Source: Pseudoalteromonas holothuriae (lineage in GTDB: Bacteria > Pseudomonadota > Gammaproteobacteria > Enterobacterales > Alteromonadaceae). Taken from it: 64,000 bases of DNA. A program made the translations under genes and the position numbers. The stretch covers positions 310,001 to 374,000 of the forward strand of contig NZ_CAMAPC010000002.1 of assembly GCF_945859825.1 (NCBI RefSeq), read 5' to 3'. A model generated the notes under the pieces. It was not told where the DNA came from. It saw only the letters and a list, made by a program, of their open reading frames with translations, and searched no databases. Positions 63,073 through 64,000 of the stretch are shown here, piece by piece. Positions within the stretch are counted from its first letter, which is position 1; each line of letters starts with the position of its first letter.

Positions 63073-63762
63073 GTGGAATCGGGACTCAATTTTATTGATC
63101 TTATTTTAAAAGCAAGTTTATTGGTACAGCTTGTGATGCTAACACTCGTTGGAATGTCGATTGCATCTTGGGCTATTATCTTTCAGCGTAAAGGTATAAT
63201 CGGTCGAGCCGTGATTGATGCAAGGGAATTTGAGAAAAAATTTTGGTCAGGAATGGACCTGAGTAAGTTGTATGGTGAATTAAGTACTAAGGTAACACAA
63301 GCGACTGGTTTAGAAGCAATGTTTATTGCAGGGTTTAAAGAATTTGCGCGTCATAAAAAGAGCAGTACCCCCTCTGCTGGTATGGTCATTGAAGGCACAC
63401 ATCGTTCAATGCGAGTTGCATTATCTCGAGAAGTAGAAAAATTAGAATCTGGTTTGTCTTTTTTAGCAACCGTTGGCTCAATTAGTCCTTACATTGGACT
63501 ATTTGGTACGGTTTGGGGGATTATGAATGCCTTCATCGCCTTAGGTGAAGTAAAACAAGCTACATTACAAATGGTTGCGCCTGGGATTGCCGAGGCTCTA
63601 ATTGCAACTGCGATGGGCTTGTTTGCCGCCATTCCAGCTGTTATTGCATATAATCGTTTTGCTAAGAATGTGGAAGTGGCTGAAACTCAGTATGTAAACT
63701 TTATGGAAGAGTTTTCTAATATTCTGCATCGTCAAGCCGCAAATACAGCAGAGGCCAAGTAA
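63073..63762 (+). CDS. tolQ: Tol-Pal system protein TolQ
   Basis: 229 residues from a GTG at 63073 with AGGAG upstream. Inner-membrane motor protein homologous to ExbB and MotA; with TolR it uses the proton gradient to energise TolA for outer-membrane constriction at division. Three membrane segments: about 15-35 ([21 protein letters not shown]), 135-160 ([25 protein letters not shown]) and 170-195 ([23 protein letters not shown]). tolR starts one base after its stop. Confidence 0.96.
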   Translation: MESGLNFIDLILKASLLVQLVMLTLVGMSIASWAIIFQRKGIIGRAVIDAREFEKKFWSGMDLSKLYGELSTKVTQATGLEAMFIAGFKEFARHKKSSTPSAGMVIEGTHRSMRVALSREVEKLESGLSFLATVGSISPYIGLFGTVWGIMNAFIALGEVKQATLQMVAPGIAEALIATAMGLFAAIPAVIAYNRFAKNVEVAETQYVNFMEEFSNILHRQAANTAEAK

Positions 63763-63763
63763 C

Positions 63764-64000
63764 ATGTATGTGCGAAAAAAACGTCGCCAAGTTGCAGAGA
63801 TAAATGTAGTTCCTTACATAGATGTGATGTTAGTATTGCTGATCATCTTTATGGCCACCGCGCCTTTAATCACCCATGGTGTAAAAGTTGATTTACCTCA
63901 AATGCAAGAATCTGATTTGGTTGATACCAAAGATGCCCCGCCTATTATTGCCAGTATTGACTCTCAAGGCCGCTATTATGTGAGCGTAGGCACTGACCCT
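63764..64000 (+). CDS. tolR: Tol-Pal system protein TolR, 3' part cut off by window edge
   Basis: The first 79 codons are present, starting one base after tolQ. MYVRKKRRQVAEINVVPYIDVMLVLLIIFMATAPLI contains the basic cytoplasmic start and the single membrane helix with the proton-carrying Asp (in PYIDVML), as in ExbD and E. coli TolR. The periplasmic part begins with THGVKVDLPQM. The remainder, and presumably tolA, tolB and pal, lie beyond the window. Confidence 0.95.
   Translation, partial: MYVRKKRRQVAEINVVPYIDVMLVLLIIFMATAPLITHGVKVDLPQMQESDLVDTKDAPPIIASIDSQGRYYVSVGTDP

Overview
The window is a stretch of bacterial chromosome from a marine gammaproteobacterium of the order Alteromonadales, most like Pseudoalteromonas. 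This is inferred from low GC content, from gene content (NagR-type GlcNAc operators, a CheX-like DUF3334 protein, the BadF-type GlcNAc kinase beside nagA and nagX, the purM-purN-DUF3108 order) and from protein similarity I recognise by eye; no search was run. No rRNA, tRNA, CRISPR array, prophage or intact insertion sequence was seen. Most of the window is ordinary core genome, and the unusual material lies mainly in the intergenic regions.

Layout. 1-9.7 kb: a truncated DUF1579-like gene on the minus strand, a secreted endonuclease/exonuclease/phosphatase protein, recR, htpG with a textbook sigma-32 promoter, adk, an exported thiol peroxidase, and a two-gene signalling unit (receiver-CheC-like protein plus PAS-GGDEF diguanylate cyclase). 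9.7-14.5 kb: the minus-strand prkA-yeaH-spoVR stress operon. 14.7-22.3 kb: sodB and grxD diverge around a probable IscR site, followed by the glutamate synthase operon gltBD behind a long promoter region rich in palindromes. 22.4-28.2 kb: a 281-bp MITE-like repeat, a Nudix hydrolase, recN with two LexA boxes, an unknown membrane protein, nadK, an HrcA-like repressor and grpE, the last two with sigma-32 promoters. 28.2-31.5 kb: a Bcr/CflA efflux pump, an M48 lipoprotein peptidase and a 2-oxoglutarate/Fe(II) oxygenase. 31.6-36.1 kb: GlcNAc catabolism (nagK-nagA, nagX, nagB) with NagR operators. 36.2-39.7 kb: nudC, metC and a dicarboxylate/glutamate symporter. 39.8-46.4 kb: a giant Ig-like lipoprotein, topA and a small exported protein. 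46.8-52.1 kb: a YafJ-type amidotransferase, DUF3108, purN, purM, cmoB and cmoA. 52.1-56 kb: DUF3334, a polysaccharide flippase, a YgjP peptidase, a GFA protein and a DUF72 protein. 56-62 kb: aspS, a GNAT protein, a periplasmic binding protein, a TfoX-C protein and ruvCAB. 62-64 kb: a one-kilobase intergenic region with a second repeat fragment and a probable small RNA, then tolQ and the start of tolR.

How the genes work together. Three heat-shock loci carry sigma-32 promoters (htpG, the HrcA-like gene, grpE). SOS control is visible at recN and likely at ruvCAB. GlcNAc use (nagK, nagA, nagB) releases ammonium, and a NagR-like half-site pair also occurs in the gltBD promoter, hinting at a link between amino-sugar catabolism and glutamate synthesis. 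The best candidates for something undescribed are the minus-strand small RNA between ruvB and tolQ, the terminator-like hairpin in the nagB leader, the MITE family, and the apparently leaderless HrcA-like message.
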